NCBI GenBank assembly: GCA_003243425.1 | Contig: QFQP01000054.1 | Span: 1 to 25,005, forward strand | Direction of reading: 5' to 3' | Source of the DNA: Archangium gephyra | Lineage (GTDB): Bacteria > Myxococcota > Myxococcia > Myxococcales > Myxococcaceae | DNA: 25,005 bases | Shown: piece after piece, positions 8,101 to 15,015 of the stretch | Position numbering within the stretch: position 1 is the stretch's first letter | Layout: every line of letters begins with the position of its first letter | Made by a program: the position numbers and the translations under genes | The notes under the pieces: generated by a model | Told to the model about the DNA's origin: nothing | Databases searched by the model: none | What the model saw: only the letters and a program-made list of their open reading frames with translations

Positions 8101-8562
8101 TTCTGCGTGCAGCTCCTTCGTGGCCGCATCGGGGTCGACGGGCGGAACGAATGGCCCGGGGCTGAACTTCGGCTGTCGCGCGAAGACCTTGTGGAACCAG
8201 ATGGCGAGTTCGCGTGCCAGCTTGAGGCAAGTGAGCGCGTCGCGATGCGTTCCGCGGTTCTGGTGGGTCGCCTCGTTACCGGCGCGGCGAATGGCCGTGA
8301 ACGCTTCGTTTGCGTCAGGCGTCAACGCGCGGGCGTCGAGCAGTCGGCGCACGAGGTCTTTCTGGGCCTCGAGTGCAATGACAGGGAGCCCGAGGTTCGC
8401 GGCCGTTCGTTGCGCGAGCAGCTCACCGAACTGACGGAGCTTGATGAGAGCAGTGACGGGATCGTTGGCGAAGTACCGCTCGGCGAGCGCGCCCAGAAGC
8501 ACCAGCTGAGGATCGTGAGTCTTCAGGAAACCGAAATTCGCCGACGTGGGATCCCCGACCAT
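5200..8562 (-). CDS. hsdR: Type I restriction endonuclease/translocase HsdR
   Basis: HsdR is the ATP-dependent translocase and endonuclease of the type I complex (1120 aa). The order is: an N-terminal DUF4145-like helical domain (residues about 10-130, with IKLRQFGELLAQ and GNEATH); a coiled-coil linker (about 145-225); a PD-(D/E)XK nuclease domain with Asp298 and Glu312-Ala-Lys314; a superfamily 2 helicase core with Walker A ATGTGKT (Lys455), DECH box 556-559, GLTATPA, and motif VI QMLGRATR (about 796-803); and a C-terminal EcoEI-type domain that contacts HsdM. All motors and catalytic residues seem intact. The ATG at 8560-8562 is preferred because the conserved N-terminus (NFGFLKTHDPQL) begins just after it. 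It heads a minus-strand run followed by the DUF4365-like and 368-aa genes. hsdM and hsdS lie 2.5 kb downstream behind an opposing gene, so they probably have their own promoter. Confidence 0.96.
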   Translation of the reverse strand: MVGDPTSANFGFLKTHDPQLVLLGALAERYFANDPVTALIKLRQFGELLAQRTAANLGLPVIALEAQKDLVRRLLDARALTPDANEAFTAIRRAGNEATHQNRGTHRDALTCLKLARELAIWFHKVFARQPKFSPGPFVPPVDPDAATKELHAELERLRKHLDEAKLSVETAQAVAAEEARRRLDAEERAKRDAADAALWEQLAAEADAQRLATLKSIAQAAEARPAQETQAFTTQLAEAGGSIHIDEADTRLIIDQQLREALWEADSQTLRYSNGARPVAGRNLAIAEWPTKNGPADYVLFAGLTAVGIVEAKRKARDVSASLDQSQRYARGLELPEENRAEGGPWGEFAVPFLYATNGRPWFKQLTTKSGIWFVDARKTTNLPRALSAWHTPDGLRELLKQDIEAATARLKHESPADLPGLRPYQVGAIRAVEDSIAAGKRHVLVSMATGTGKTRTFIGLIYRLVKSGRFRRVLFLVDRNALGEQAAGAFQSEFVDGTRKFSDIFNIKELKDVTPDPETRLHFATVQAVARRLFDGEGDVPVLHVDDYDCIVVDECHRGYTLDKDLSEAELTFRDQNEYLSVYRRVLDFFDAVKVGLTATPAFHTTEIFGRPVFEYGYRQAVVEGFLVDHEPPITITTKLATEGIHFAAGERVTTLNPEPDFVTLEDEVDFEVESFNRQVITENFNRVVCEELARQLDPSLPGKTLIFCATDEHADLVVKLMLEEFEKRYGVVDANSVKKITGKSDDPGGLLRRYKNEQLPSVVVTVDLLTTGVDVPSISNLVFLRRVRSRILYEQMLGRATRLYPGKESFRIFDAVDLYAALEQFTTMKPVVANPSFTFAQLAEDLAHQQGIPAEHVRDEFLAKLQRRKALFSEGANAERFEAAAGASIHEVLRSLVSGSAVELAKWLAAHQQVTRLLDTTKKKSLGAIVADDDDQLVSVTVGLGPGRQKPEDYLEAFSRYLKENENKVTALKAVMQRPRDLTRAELKKLKLELDQAGFSETQLRAANKATTNADFAASIIGHIRQRALGEPLKPYEQRVNEALQRVLASRKWNDPQAQWLKRIAKAVIENELVDRPLLDEAAAFRNSGGFERIDKVFDGKLTDVVGELQDEIWKTA

Positions 8563-8622
8563 TCCGCGCGCGAGTGTAACTGCACTCCGGCGACGGCACG
8601 AATGGTGTAACGGTCACTCCGC
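8563..8622. promoter_or_regulatory. Divergent promoter region between hsdR and alr
   Basis: Only 60 bases separate the divergent starts of hsdR and the alanine racemase gene. The stretch holds a direct repeat GTGTAAC (8574-8580 and 8605-8611) and a short inverted repeat GAGTG-N6-CACTC (8572-8587), which could be an operator. No clear consensus promoter hexamers were seen on either strand. The repeats are short and may be chance. Confidence 0.3.
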
Positions 8623-9777
8623 ATGCCCGTCGCTTCCTGGCTCGAGCTCTCGTCGTCTGCCTACGCGCACAACGTCGCCACCTTCCGCAAAGTCGCGGGG
8701 AAAGCGCGCGTCGGTGTGGTGCTCAAAGGAAACGCGTACGGCCACGGGCTGCTCGAGACCTTGTCGATCGCCCACGGTCTGGTCGACGTCATCTACGTCA
8801 TCACGCCCTTCGAAGCGGCAGCGATTCGAAAGTGGGAGCGCGAGAACGCTCGTGAACGTCGCGAAGTGCTCGTCATCGGAGCCGTGTCGGCCGACGACGT
8901 CGTCGAGCTCGCGCGGCTCGAGGTCAGCGTGGTCGCCGCAGATCGTGGCTTCGAAGCCGCGGTGAACGCGCTCAAGGCCGCCAACCTCGAGCTCGACATT
9001 CACGTGCACCTCGACACCGGCCTCGGCCGCGAGGGCTTCACGCGCGCAGGTCTCGAGAAGGGCGAAGCCGACTTCCTCAAGGGCGCTCGCGTGCGTGGGG
9101 TGATGAGCCACTTCGCCAACACCGAAGACGTCACCGAGCAGGACTACGCGAACACGCAGCTCGCGAACTTCGAGGCCGGTGAAGTGCTCCTTCATCAGCG
9201 GCTCGGCGTCGTCGGACTTCAACGTCACTTCGCTGCGTCTGCCGCAGCACTCGTGCTCCCTCCCGCGCGGCTCGACGTGGTGCGTGTCGGCATCGCGATG
9301 TACGGCCTGTGGCCGTCTGCAGAGACGCGGCTGTCTGCGCGCGTGGTGCTGGGCGAAGTGCCCACGCTCGAGCCCGTCGCTTCGTGGAAGGCGCCGAGTC
9401 AGGTCGTGAAGTGGCTGCCCGCCGGCAGCTACGTCGGCTACGGCTGCACGTACCGCTGTTCGGCCGACACGCGCGTCGCGGTGCTCCCCGTCGGCTACTG
9501 GGACGGCTACCCGCGGCTCGCGTCGGGCAAGGCGCACGTGCTGGTCAACGGCCAGCGCTGCCCCATCATCGGCCGCGTGATGATGAATCACCTCATCGTA
9601 GACGTGACGCACGCGGTGAAAGACGAGCGCCCACTCACCGCCACGCTGCTCGGCCGCGACGGTGACGAAGTCATCAGCGCCGAAACGTTGAGCGCCTGGG
9701 CGCAGACCATTCACTACGAGACGATGACGCGACTCGGGCCACACCTCCGCCGCGTGGTGGTACAAGCGACGCCCTGA
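8623..9777 (+). CDS. alr: Alanine racemase
   Basis: This is a PLP-dependent racemase converting L-alanine to D-alanine for peptidoglycan, acting in the cytoplasm. The 384-aa length is usual for the family. The PLP-binding Lys35 lies in VVLKGNAYGHG, Arg136 in DTGLGREGF, Arg221 in VRVGIAMYG (the residue contacting the pyridine nitrogen) and the second catalytic base Tyr273 in GYGCTY. Two positions differ from the usual pattern: Gly36 where KANAYGHG is common, and Met-Met-Asn at 320-322 where most enzymes have Cys-Met-Asp. These may reflect a divergent or broader-specificity amino-acid racemase. The gene starts 60 bases from the divergent hsdR and overlaps the next gene by one base (TGATG), so the two are co-transcribed. 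Confidence 0.95.
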   Translation: MPVASWLELSSSAYAHNVATFRKVAGKARVGVVLKGNAYGHGLLETLSIAHGLVDVIYVITPFEAAAIRKWERENARERREVLVIGAVSADDVVELARLEVSVVAADRGFEAAVNALKAANLELDIHVHLDTGLGREGFTRAGLEKGEADFLKGARVRGVMSHFANTEDVTEQDYANTQLANFEAGEVLLHQRLGVVGLQRHFAASAAALVLPPARLDVVRVGIAMYGLWPSAETRLSARVVLGEVPTLEPVASWKAPSQVVKWLPAGSYVGYGCTYRCSADTRVAVLPVGYWDGYPRLASGKAHVLVNGQRCPIIGRVMMNHLIVDVTHAVKDERPLTATLLGRDGDEVISAETLSAWAQTIHYETMTRLGPHLRRVVVQATP

Positions 9778-10577
9778 TGCTGCTCGCGCTCGTTCTCGCT
9801 GCGTTGCCCGATGCCCCGCGAACCATCGTTCTGACGCCCGAAGCCGGCGCCGTTCAGCTCGTCGCGGCTGCGCCTTCGGCCGCCGTGCCGTCGAGCCTCG
9901 CCGACGCCCGCAAGATGTCGGAGCAGCTCCGCTACGAAGAAGCCGTCGTCGAGTACCAGCGCTACCTCGCCACGCCCGATCGCCCGCTCAACGAGCGCGC
10001 GAATGCGTTGCTGGAGCTCGGCTTCATTCACCTCGTGCTCGGTGACACGGCCAACGCCGAAGGCCGCGCGCTCGATGCGCTCGAGCTCGATCCCCGGCTC
10101 ACGGTTCCGTCGACGGCGCCACAGAAGCAGGTCGACTTCCTCAACAAGATGCGTCGCGTGTACCTCGCGCGCGCGCGCCTCGAACTTCAGCAGCGTGACG
10201 GAGCCGACGCGCCGTACGTGGTGAAGGTGAAGGTCATCGACCCGGAAGGGAAAGTCGCCCGCGTGTTGTTGCGCCACGCGCTCACCGCCACCGGTCCGTT
10301 CTATTCGACCGAAATGCAGTGCGAAGGCGAGCTGTGCACCGGCTCGATTCCGCCGCCCAGCGAAGTGTCGAACTTCACCGCCTGGTATTTCGTGGAAGCA
10401 CTCGACGGCAATCAGGCCACCGCGGCCAAGGTCGCCAGCCCTGATTCACCGCTGCAGCTCTCGGTCGTCGATCAGAAGCCCTGGTACACGAGCCCCGTGG
10501 TGTGGGGCGCCGCCGGAGCCGTGCTCGTCGGCGTGGCGACCGTCGTGTACCTGTTGTCTCCGCCGCCGCCGCGCTGA
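9777..10577 (+). CDS. TPR-containing membrane protein
   Basis: This 266-aa protein has a short hydrophobic N-terminus (residues 1-10), possibly a weak signal peptide. A tetratricopeptide-like helical region (about 40-110: ADARKMSEQLRYEEAVVEYQ, then ANALLELGFIHLVLGDTANA) follows, then a beta-rich middle domain with two Cys (MQCEGELCTG, perhaps a disulfide). A C-terminal membrane helix lies at about 240-259, followed by PPPPR. The topology suggests an envelope protein with its TPR and beta domains outside the cytoplasm. Its ATG overlaps the alr stop, pointing to a shared transcript; whether it works with the racemase is unknown. Proteins of this layout are common in myxobacteria without assigned function. 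Confidence 0.8.
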   Translation: MLLALVLAALPDAPRTIVLTPEAGAVQLVAAAPSAAVPSSLADARKMSEQLRYEEAVVEYQRYLATPDRPLNERANALLELGFIHLVLGDTANAEGRALDALELDPRLTVPSTAPQKQVDFLNKMRRVYLARARLELQQRDGADAPYVVKVKVIDPEGKVARVLLRHALTATGPFYSTEMQCEGELCTGSIPPPSEVSNFTAWYFVEALDGNQATAAKVASPDSPLQLSVVDQKPWYTSPVVWGAAGAVLVGVATVVYLLSPPPPR

Positions 10578-10596
10578 GCGACGTTCGTTACGTCGC
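10578..10596 (+). terminator. Stem-loop directly after the TPR gene
   Basis: Immediately after the stop codon, GCGACGT (10578-10584) and ACGTCGC (10590-10596) form a perfect 7-base-pair stem with a 5-base loop. No T-run follows, so it is not a classical intrinsic terminator. It may end or protect the alr/TPR transcript, with Rho doing the termination. Confidence 0.35.
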
Positions 10597-10762
10597 AGTG
10601 ACTGGCGAAGCAGGGAAATGCGGTCACATGTCCCACACGTGGTGATGTTGACCCACCGATCGTCGGCCGGATCGTTCATGTGAACGCAACGGTCACGAAT
10701 TTACGCCGATACTCCCGGGCCTTCGTTTCGACGTTCGCCGTCTCCTCTCTTCAGGAACCGCC
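10597..10762 (+). promoter_or_regulatory. Leader region of the 1077-aa protein gene
   Basis: This non-coding stretch should contain the promoter of the three-gene cassette. A Shine-Dalgarno sequence AGGAA (about 10753-10757) sits 5-6 bases before the ATG at 10763 and fixes the start. A distant inverted pair TCACATG (10624-10630) and CATGTGA (10677-10683), and a palindromic CACGTG inside CCACACGTGGTG (about 10633-10644), are possible regulator sites. No convincing sigma-70 hexamer pair was found. Confidence 0.35.
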
Positions 10763-13700
10763 ATGACCGTTCGCAACTCCGACGCCGCCGCCGCAGCACT
10801 TGCCCGCCAGCAGGCCGAAGCCGCACGCCAGAAGGCGCTCGCCGCCGCCGCCGCCAAGAAGGCCGCCGCCGATGCCGCCAAGGCCAGGGCTGCCGCTGAA
10901 GCGAAGAAGAAGGCGCAGCTCACGCAGAAGGACGAGTTCAAGGCGAGCAAGACGCCCGCGAAACCTGCGACCACGCAGACCGCGGAGGTGAAGGCTGAGA
11001 CGCCGCAGGCGCCGGTGAGCGACAAGCTCCCGAAGACGGAAGCCGAGCTGCCCAAGCTCTTCCCCGAGCTCAAGGGCGCCGACAAGGAGACCATCAAGAA
11101 GGCCTACGACTCGCTCAACAAGCTCGCGACCGGCAACGAGAGCGAGAAGTTGAAGGCCATGGCCAATCTCGCCAAGCAGTTCCCCGAAACGATGGGGAAC
11201 GTCCTCGAGAAGATGGGCGTGAAGGACAACAAGCTCGTCAAGATCGCCACCAACAAGGACGCGCTCGGTGCGCTGTCGACGCTGGTCGACGAGAAGAAGG
11301 GTGTCGCTGACAAGGCGCAGGCTGCGTTGCAGTTGGCCAAGGCGGTCGGTGACTCCGTCGCGCCGAAGGCTCTCGAAGGGGTGCTCGGCACCACGCTCAA
11401 GGGTCTGCCTGCCGCCGAGAAGTTGATCGGCGCGGTGTCCACCTGGGCTGATCCCTCGAAGTCGGGCCTCGACAAGGCCAAGGCCACGCTGGAGCTCGCC
11501 AGCGCGCTCAAGGACTTCACCGGCGAAGCGTTCCCGAAGCTCGCCAACAACCTGCGCACGCTCGACGGCCCGCTGAAGGCCGCCGGCGCCGCGCTCACGC
11601 TGCTCGATCCCGAAGCGAGCATCGGCGACAAGACCGCCGCCGCCGCGCAGATCGCCGCCGAGATTCCCGACCTCAAGAAGGACCTCACCGCCTTCAAGGA
11701 TCTGCTCAAGAGCGCGGGCGTGAAGAACCCCGAGAAGATCGCCGAAGACGCGGCGAAGCTGGCCGATACCGGCATCAAGGGCCTCGACCCGAAGCTCGCG
11801 AAAGAGCTGTCGGCCGCCGAGAAGGGCGCGCTCGGTGAGCTCGCTGCGAAGTACGGCGACAGCCTCGAACCGGTGCTCAAGGGCATCACCGACAAGGCCG
11901 GGCTCGACGCGCTCAAGAAGCAGCTGGGTGGTCTCGACGACGCAGCTGGCAAGCGGCTGCTCACCGCGCTCGGTGGCCTCGAACACGGCGTGCTCAACAA
12001 GGCGCTCAAGAACCCCGAGCTCGCTGGTTCGCTCGCCAAGCTCGCCACCAAGCTCGACGACGAAGGCGCCAAGACCGTCGGCAAGATGATCGGCAGCTTC
12101 GACGAAGCGGCGCTCAAGTCGCTCGTGAAGTTCACTGATCAGCTCGCGCCCGAAGCCCTCAAGGACGGCCTCAAGCTCCTCGGGCCCGCGCTCGAGAAGG
12201 GCGGCAGCAAGGTCGTCGGCCAGGGCCTCAAGGTGCTCGAGTCGGTGCTCGGCAAGATGGGCGTGAAGATCACCGGTGAGGTCGCCGCCAAGGCGCTCAA
12301 GAACCTGGTGAAGGTCATCCCCGTCGCCGGCGCGATTCCCAATGCCATCGACGCGGTGAAGTACGGCAAGGAAGCCGTCGAGCTTCGCGACAAGAACAAG
12401 GACCTCGGCTTCTTCGCGCTCGCCGCGGCTGGCGTGAACGTGGCCGACGGTGCGGTCGGCATCGCGCTCGATCTCACCGGCGTGGGCGTGGGCGTCGACA
12501 TCGCCGTGAGCGTCGGCTTCTCGGCCGCCGAGCTCGCGATGGACATCGGCTTCGAGCAGGAGAAGGCGAAGATGCTCGCCGACCCTGAGAACTACCAGGC
12601 GCCGGGGTGGATGAAGGCCGTCAACCTCGCCTACGCCGCCGCGCAGGGGCCCGCGGGCGTCGCGCAGCTCGCCGGCTACTACGGTCCTGAAGGCGCCGCG
12701 CAGCTCGTGGAGTGGGGCGTCGAGAAGGGCGTGAAGGGCTCCGTCGAGCTCGCGAAGATGGTCGGCGTTTCGCAGGCTGAAGCCGCGGGCGACACGCTCA
12801 AGCTCGGCGGCGCGATGCTCAAGCAGCTCGCTGACGTCGTTCGCAACCCCGAGAAGTACGGCAAGGCCGTCGCTGACGCGGCCATCAACACGTACAACAC
12901 CGTCATCGAGAAGGGCGGCGAGCTCGCGAAGCAGGCTAGGGAGCAGCTCACCCAGATCGTCGATGAAGCGAAGAAGCTCGGTCAGAAGGGCATCGACCAG
13001 CTCAAGTGGATCGCCAGCAACCCCGGCGAGGCCGCGAAGATCGCCGTCGATGGCATCAAGAGCGCCATCACGCAGGGCATCGACCTGACCACTGCCGCCG
13101 GCAAGGCGCTCTACAAGAAGGGCGTGGAGACGCTCGAGAGCCTCCAGAAGGGTTGGGAGAACCTCAAGGGCGCCGCGAAGGAGAAGGCGAAGGAGCTCAT
13201 CACGGCCGCGAAGGACGGCCTCAAGTCGGCCGTGAACAAGGCCGTCGAGCTCGGCGAGAAGGGCATCGATCTCGTCACCTGGGCCGCCACGCACCCCGGC
13301 GAAGTCGGGAAGCTCGCGAAGGACGCGGTCGTCGACACGCTCAAGAAGGGCGGCGAGCTCGCGAAGAAGGCGTGGGACGAGATCCGCAACCTCAAGGACC
13401 AGGGCGTGGCGCTCGCGAAGGACGCCATCGGCGCGCTCAAGAACGCCGGCGAGAAGGCCGTCGACACGCTCAAGTACGTCATCGAGAACCCGGGCGCGGC
13501 CGCGCAGCAGGTGCGTGACTGGGCCGCTGACTCGCTCAAGTCGCTGGTGCTCGCCGGTGGTGAGGCGGCGAAGAAGGCTGCCGGTGCGGTGAAGGAGTTC
13601 ATCGAGAACCGCGCCGAGTGGGCCAAGAAGCTCGGTCAGGATCTGCTCAAGCAGGGCAGCGAGGCGTTCCTCGAGGTCGCCAAGGCCTGGAAGGACAACC

Positions 13701-13996
13701 TCACTGCTGGCGGCAAGGAGTTCCTCGACGGCTTGAAGGACCTCGGCGCGGCCGGTGCGGAGCAGCTGCAGAAGCTGGCGAAGTTCGGTGGCCAGCTCGC
13801 CAGCGCGGCGGTCGATCGTCTCAAGTCGCTCGCGAACTCCGGCGTGGAAGCGGCGAAGAGCGCGCTCGGTGCGTTGGCTGACTTCGGCGGTGAAGTGGGC
13901 CGCCTCGCCTCCGACGGCTACAACGCGGTGAAGAGCGCCACCAACGGCGAGTTCAGCGTCGGTGGCTACAAGATCGACGTCAACCCGTTCTGGTGA
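10763..13996 (+). CDS. Large Ala/Lys-rich helical repeat protein
   Basis: No family was recognised for this 1077-aa protein. Residues 1-60 are an Ala/Lys/Gln/Arg-rich, almost certainly helical or coiled-coil segment with no signal peptide. Residues 60-90 are a Pro/Thr/Lys linker. Residues 90-540 form amphipathic helices rich in Leu, Ala, Lys and Asp. Residues about 549-597 form a hydrophobic block, Ala/Gly/Val-rich and broken by Asp, that could be one or two membrane hairpins. Residues 600-1060 are again amphipathic helices with recurring Asn/His-Pro-Gly/Glu turns at 695, 753, 844 and 909, usually near an aromatic residue. The end is a short beta-like tail, SVGGYKIDVNPFW. The layout (long charged helices around a hydrophobic hairpin) recalls pore-forming or translocating toxins, or surface-active apolipoprotein-like proteins; this is inference. 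An exact 21-base DNA repeat at 12911-12931 and 13346-13366 encodes the same helix start. It is first in a three-gene cassette. Confidence 0.85.
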   Translation: MTVRNSDAAAAALARQQAEAARQKALAAAAAKKAAADAAKARAAAEAKKKAQLTQKDEFKASKTPAKPATTQTAEVKAETPQAPVSDKLPKTEAELPKLFPELKGADKETIKKAYDSLNKLATGNESEKLKAMANLAKQFPETMGNVLEKMGVKDNKLVKIATNKDALGALSTLVDEKKGVADKAQAALQLAKAVGDSVAPKALEGVLGTTLKGLPAAEKLIGAVSTWADPSKSGLDKAKATLELASALKDFTGEAFPKLANNLRTLDGPLKAAGAALTLLDPEASIGDKTAAAAQIAAEIPDLKKDLTAFKDLLKSAGVKNPEKIAEDAAKLADTGIKGLDPKLAKELSAAEKGALGELAAKYGDSLEPVLKGITDKAGLDALKKQLGGLDDAAGKRLLTALGGLEHGVLNKALKNPELAGSLAKLATKLDDEGAKTVGKMIGSFDEAALKSLVKFTDQLAPEALKDGLKLLGPALEKGGSKVVGQGLKVLESVLGKMGVKITGEVAAKALKNLVKVIPVAGAIPNAIDAVKYGKEAVELRDKNKDLGFFALAAAGVNVADGAVGIALDLTGVGVGVDIAVSVGFSAAELAMDIGFEQEKAKMLADPENYQAPGWMKAVNLAYAAAQGPAGVAQLAGYYGPEGAAQLVEWGVEKGVKGSVELAKMVGVSQAEAAGDTLKLGGAMLKQLADVVRNPEKYGKAVADAAINTYNTVIEKGGELAKQAREQLTQIVDEAKKLGQKGIDQLKWIASNPGEAAKIAVDGIKSAITQGIDLTTAAGKALYKKGVETLESLQKGWENLKGAAKEKAKELITAAKDGLKSAVNKAVELGEKGIDLVTWAATHPGEVGKLAKDAVVDTLKKGGELAKKAWDEIRNLKDQGVALAKDAIGALKNAGEKAVDTLKYVIENPGAAAQQVRDWAADSLKSLVLAGGEAAKKAAGAVKEFIENRAEWAKKLGQDLLKQGSEAFLEVAKAWKDNLTAGGKEFLDGLKDLGAAGAEQLQKLAKFGGQLASAAVDRLKSLANSGVEAAKSALGALADFGGEVGRLASDGYNAVKSATNGEFSVGGYKIDVNPFW

Positions 13997-14004
13997 GCGC
14001 GCGC

Positions 14005-14427
14005 ATGGCCACTGCGAAGAAGCCCTCGAAGGTGACGCCGTTCGACTTCGTCGGTCGCTGGGAGCTCGTTCCCGGCGAGTCGAAGTACGACCTCCAACAG
14101 CCGCCGAAGTCCGCCTCGCTCGAGCTGAAGGAAGAGGCGGGCGGCATGTTCATTCGCCTCGAGTGGGTCGACCACGTCGGGGCGAAGGGCGAGATCGATC
14201 ACAGCTTCCGCTTCAAGAAGCCGGTGATGGTCAACGGCGTCGACCACACGCTGACGCTCAACGACGACGGCGCGCTCGAGACGGTGTCCGAAAAAGACGG
14301 CGCCGAGGTGTCGCGCACCGTTCGTACGTTGTCGCCCGACGGCAAGCGCATGGAGCTCGTGCAGAGCGGCAAGGCCGGCGCGAAGACGTACAAGAACCTG
14401 TCGGTGTACCAGCGCGTCGCTCGCTGA
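14005..14427 (+). CDS. Small lipocalin-like protein
   Basis: The function of this 140-aa protein is unknown. It starts FVGRWELVPGESKYDL and continues as alternating beta strands (SLELKEE, MFIRLEWVD, HSFRFKKPV, HTLTLNDDGALETVSE, TVRTLSPDGKRMELV), ending in YQRVAR. This is the rhythm of lipocalin-like calycin barrels that bind small hydrophobic ligands. There is no signal peptide, so it is predicted cytoplasmic. The ATG at 14005 is preferred because GGTGAG lies 7 bases upstream; a GTG at 13993, overlapping the previous stop, is the alternative. Tight spacing to the 1077-aa gene and zero spacing to the next gene indicates one operon. It could be a chaperone, immunity or ligand-binding partner of the large protein. 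Confidence 0.8.
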   Translation: MATAKKPSKVTPFDFVGRWELVPGESKYDLQQPPKSASLELKEEAGGMFIRLEWVDHVGAKGEIDHSFRFKKPVMVNGVDHTLTLNDDGALETVSEKDGAEVSRTVRTLSPDGKRMELVQSGKAGAKTYKNLSVYQRVAR

Positions 14428-15009
14428 ATGACTGAGCAGCAGCGCAGCACCACGACGGTGTTTATCATTGCCGGCGCAGCGCTCGGTCTGTGCTGCGTCG
14501 GTTCCTTCGCTGGATTGATGTTGTTCGGCATCGGCTCACCGTTGGCGTTCGTTCGCGGTCAGACGCCCGTGTCCGTCGACAAGCTGGCCGCGCCTCCTGT
14601 GCTGCCTGAAGCGGCCCTCACCGGGGCGTGGTCGCGCGGCGCGCCCGGCATCACGGAGCTCAGCGACCGCAACGCCGCAGCCTGCTCATCGCTGCACAGC
14701 GAAGGCCGTCGCTTCGTGTTCCGCGCCAACCACTCGTGCGAGATGGAGGCGCTCACGCCTCTCGTTGGCACGGACTGCACCACCTGGCAGTTCGTCTCGC
14801 GCGGCAACTGCGAGTGGTCGAGCGCCGGTGAACAGCTGACCGTGAAATTCGGCCCGGGTACGCAGCTCTCGAAGGTCTGCGGCAAGGAGTTCGCCGAGAG
14901 CGCGCTCCCGGCGATGACCATCACCGCGGCCGTTGCCTTCGAGGACGGGCAGAAGCGTCTGCTGATGATCGTCGGCGACCAGACGCAGGCGTACGACCGC
15001 GAGCCTTGA
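14428..15009 (+). CDS. Single-pass membrane protein with Cys-rich outer domain
   Basis: The function of this 193-aa protein is unknown. A short polar N-terminus precedes one membrane helix at about residues 10-35. The rest (40-193) should be outside the cytoplasm and holds several Cys (CSSLHSE, HSCEME, GTDCTTWQF, GNCEWSS, SKVCGKEF) that probably pair in disulfides. Beta strands with Trp at TWQF and EWSS suggest a small lipocalin-like or immunoglobulin-like domain. Its ATG directly follows the stop of the lipocalin-like gene, so it belongs to the same operon. It ends 6 bases before the convergent larC stop. Confidence 0.75.
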   Translation: MTEQQRSTTTVFIIAGAALGLCCVGSFAGLMLFGIGSPLAFVRGQTPVSVDKLAAPPVLPEAALTGAWSRGAPGITELSDRNAAACSSLHSEGRRFVFRANHSCEMEALTPLVGTDCTTWQFVSRGNCEWSSAGEQLTVKFGPGTQLSKVCGKEFAESALPAMTITAAVAFEDGQKRLLMIVGDQTQAYDREP

Positions 15010-15015
15010 CCGCTG

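Noticed and set aside
1..8562. BREX, DISARM or Wadjet system
   Set aside because: No PglX/PglZ, BrxC, DrmA/DrmB/DrmC, or SMC-like genes are present. The helicase, methylase and specificity genes match a classical type I system.
8614..9765. 383-codon minus-strand open frame opposite alr
   Set aside because: It is fully overlapped by alanine racemase with intact catalytic residues, and the antisense translation is His/Arg-rich without motifs.
10624..10683. Inverted pair TCACATG / CATGTGA as an operator
   Set aside because: The arms are 7 bases and 46 bases apart, too weak to claim as a separate regulatory site; noted only within the leader region.
10751..13294. 847-codon minus-strand open frame
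   Set aside because: It is the antisense shadow of the Ala/Lys-rich 1077-aa gene. Repeated GAG/CTC codons keep the opposite frame open, and the product has no recognisable domain.
12911..13366. Exact 21-base repeat inside the 1077-aa gene as a mobile or CRISPR repeat
   Set aside because: The two copies are in the same reading frame, 145 codons apart, and encode the same helix start, so they reflect protein repeats with uniform codon use.
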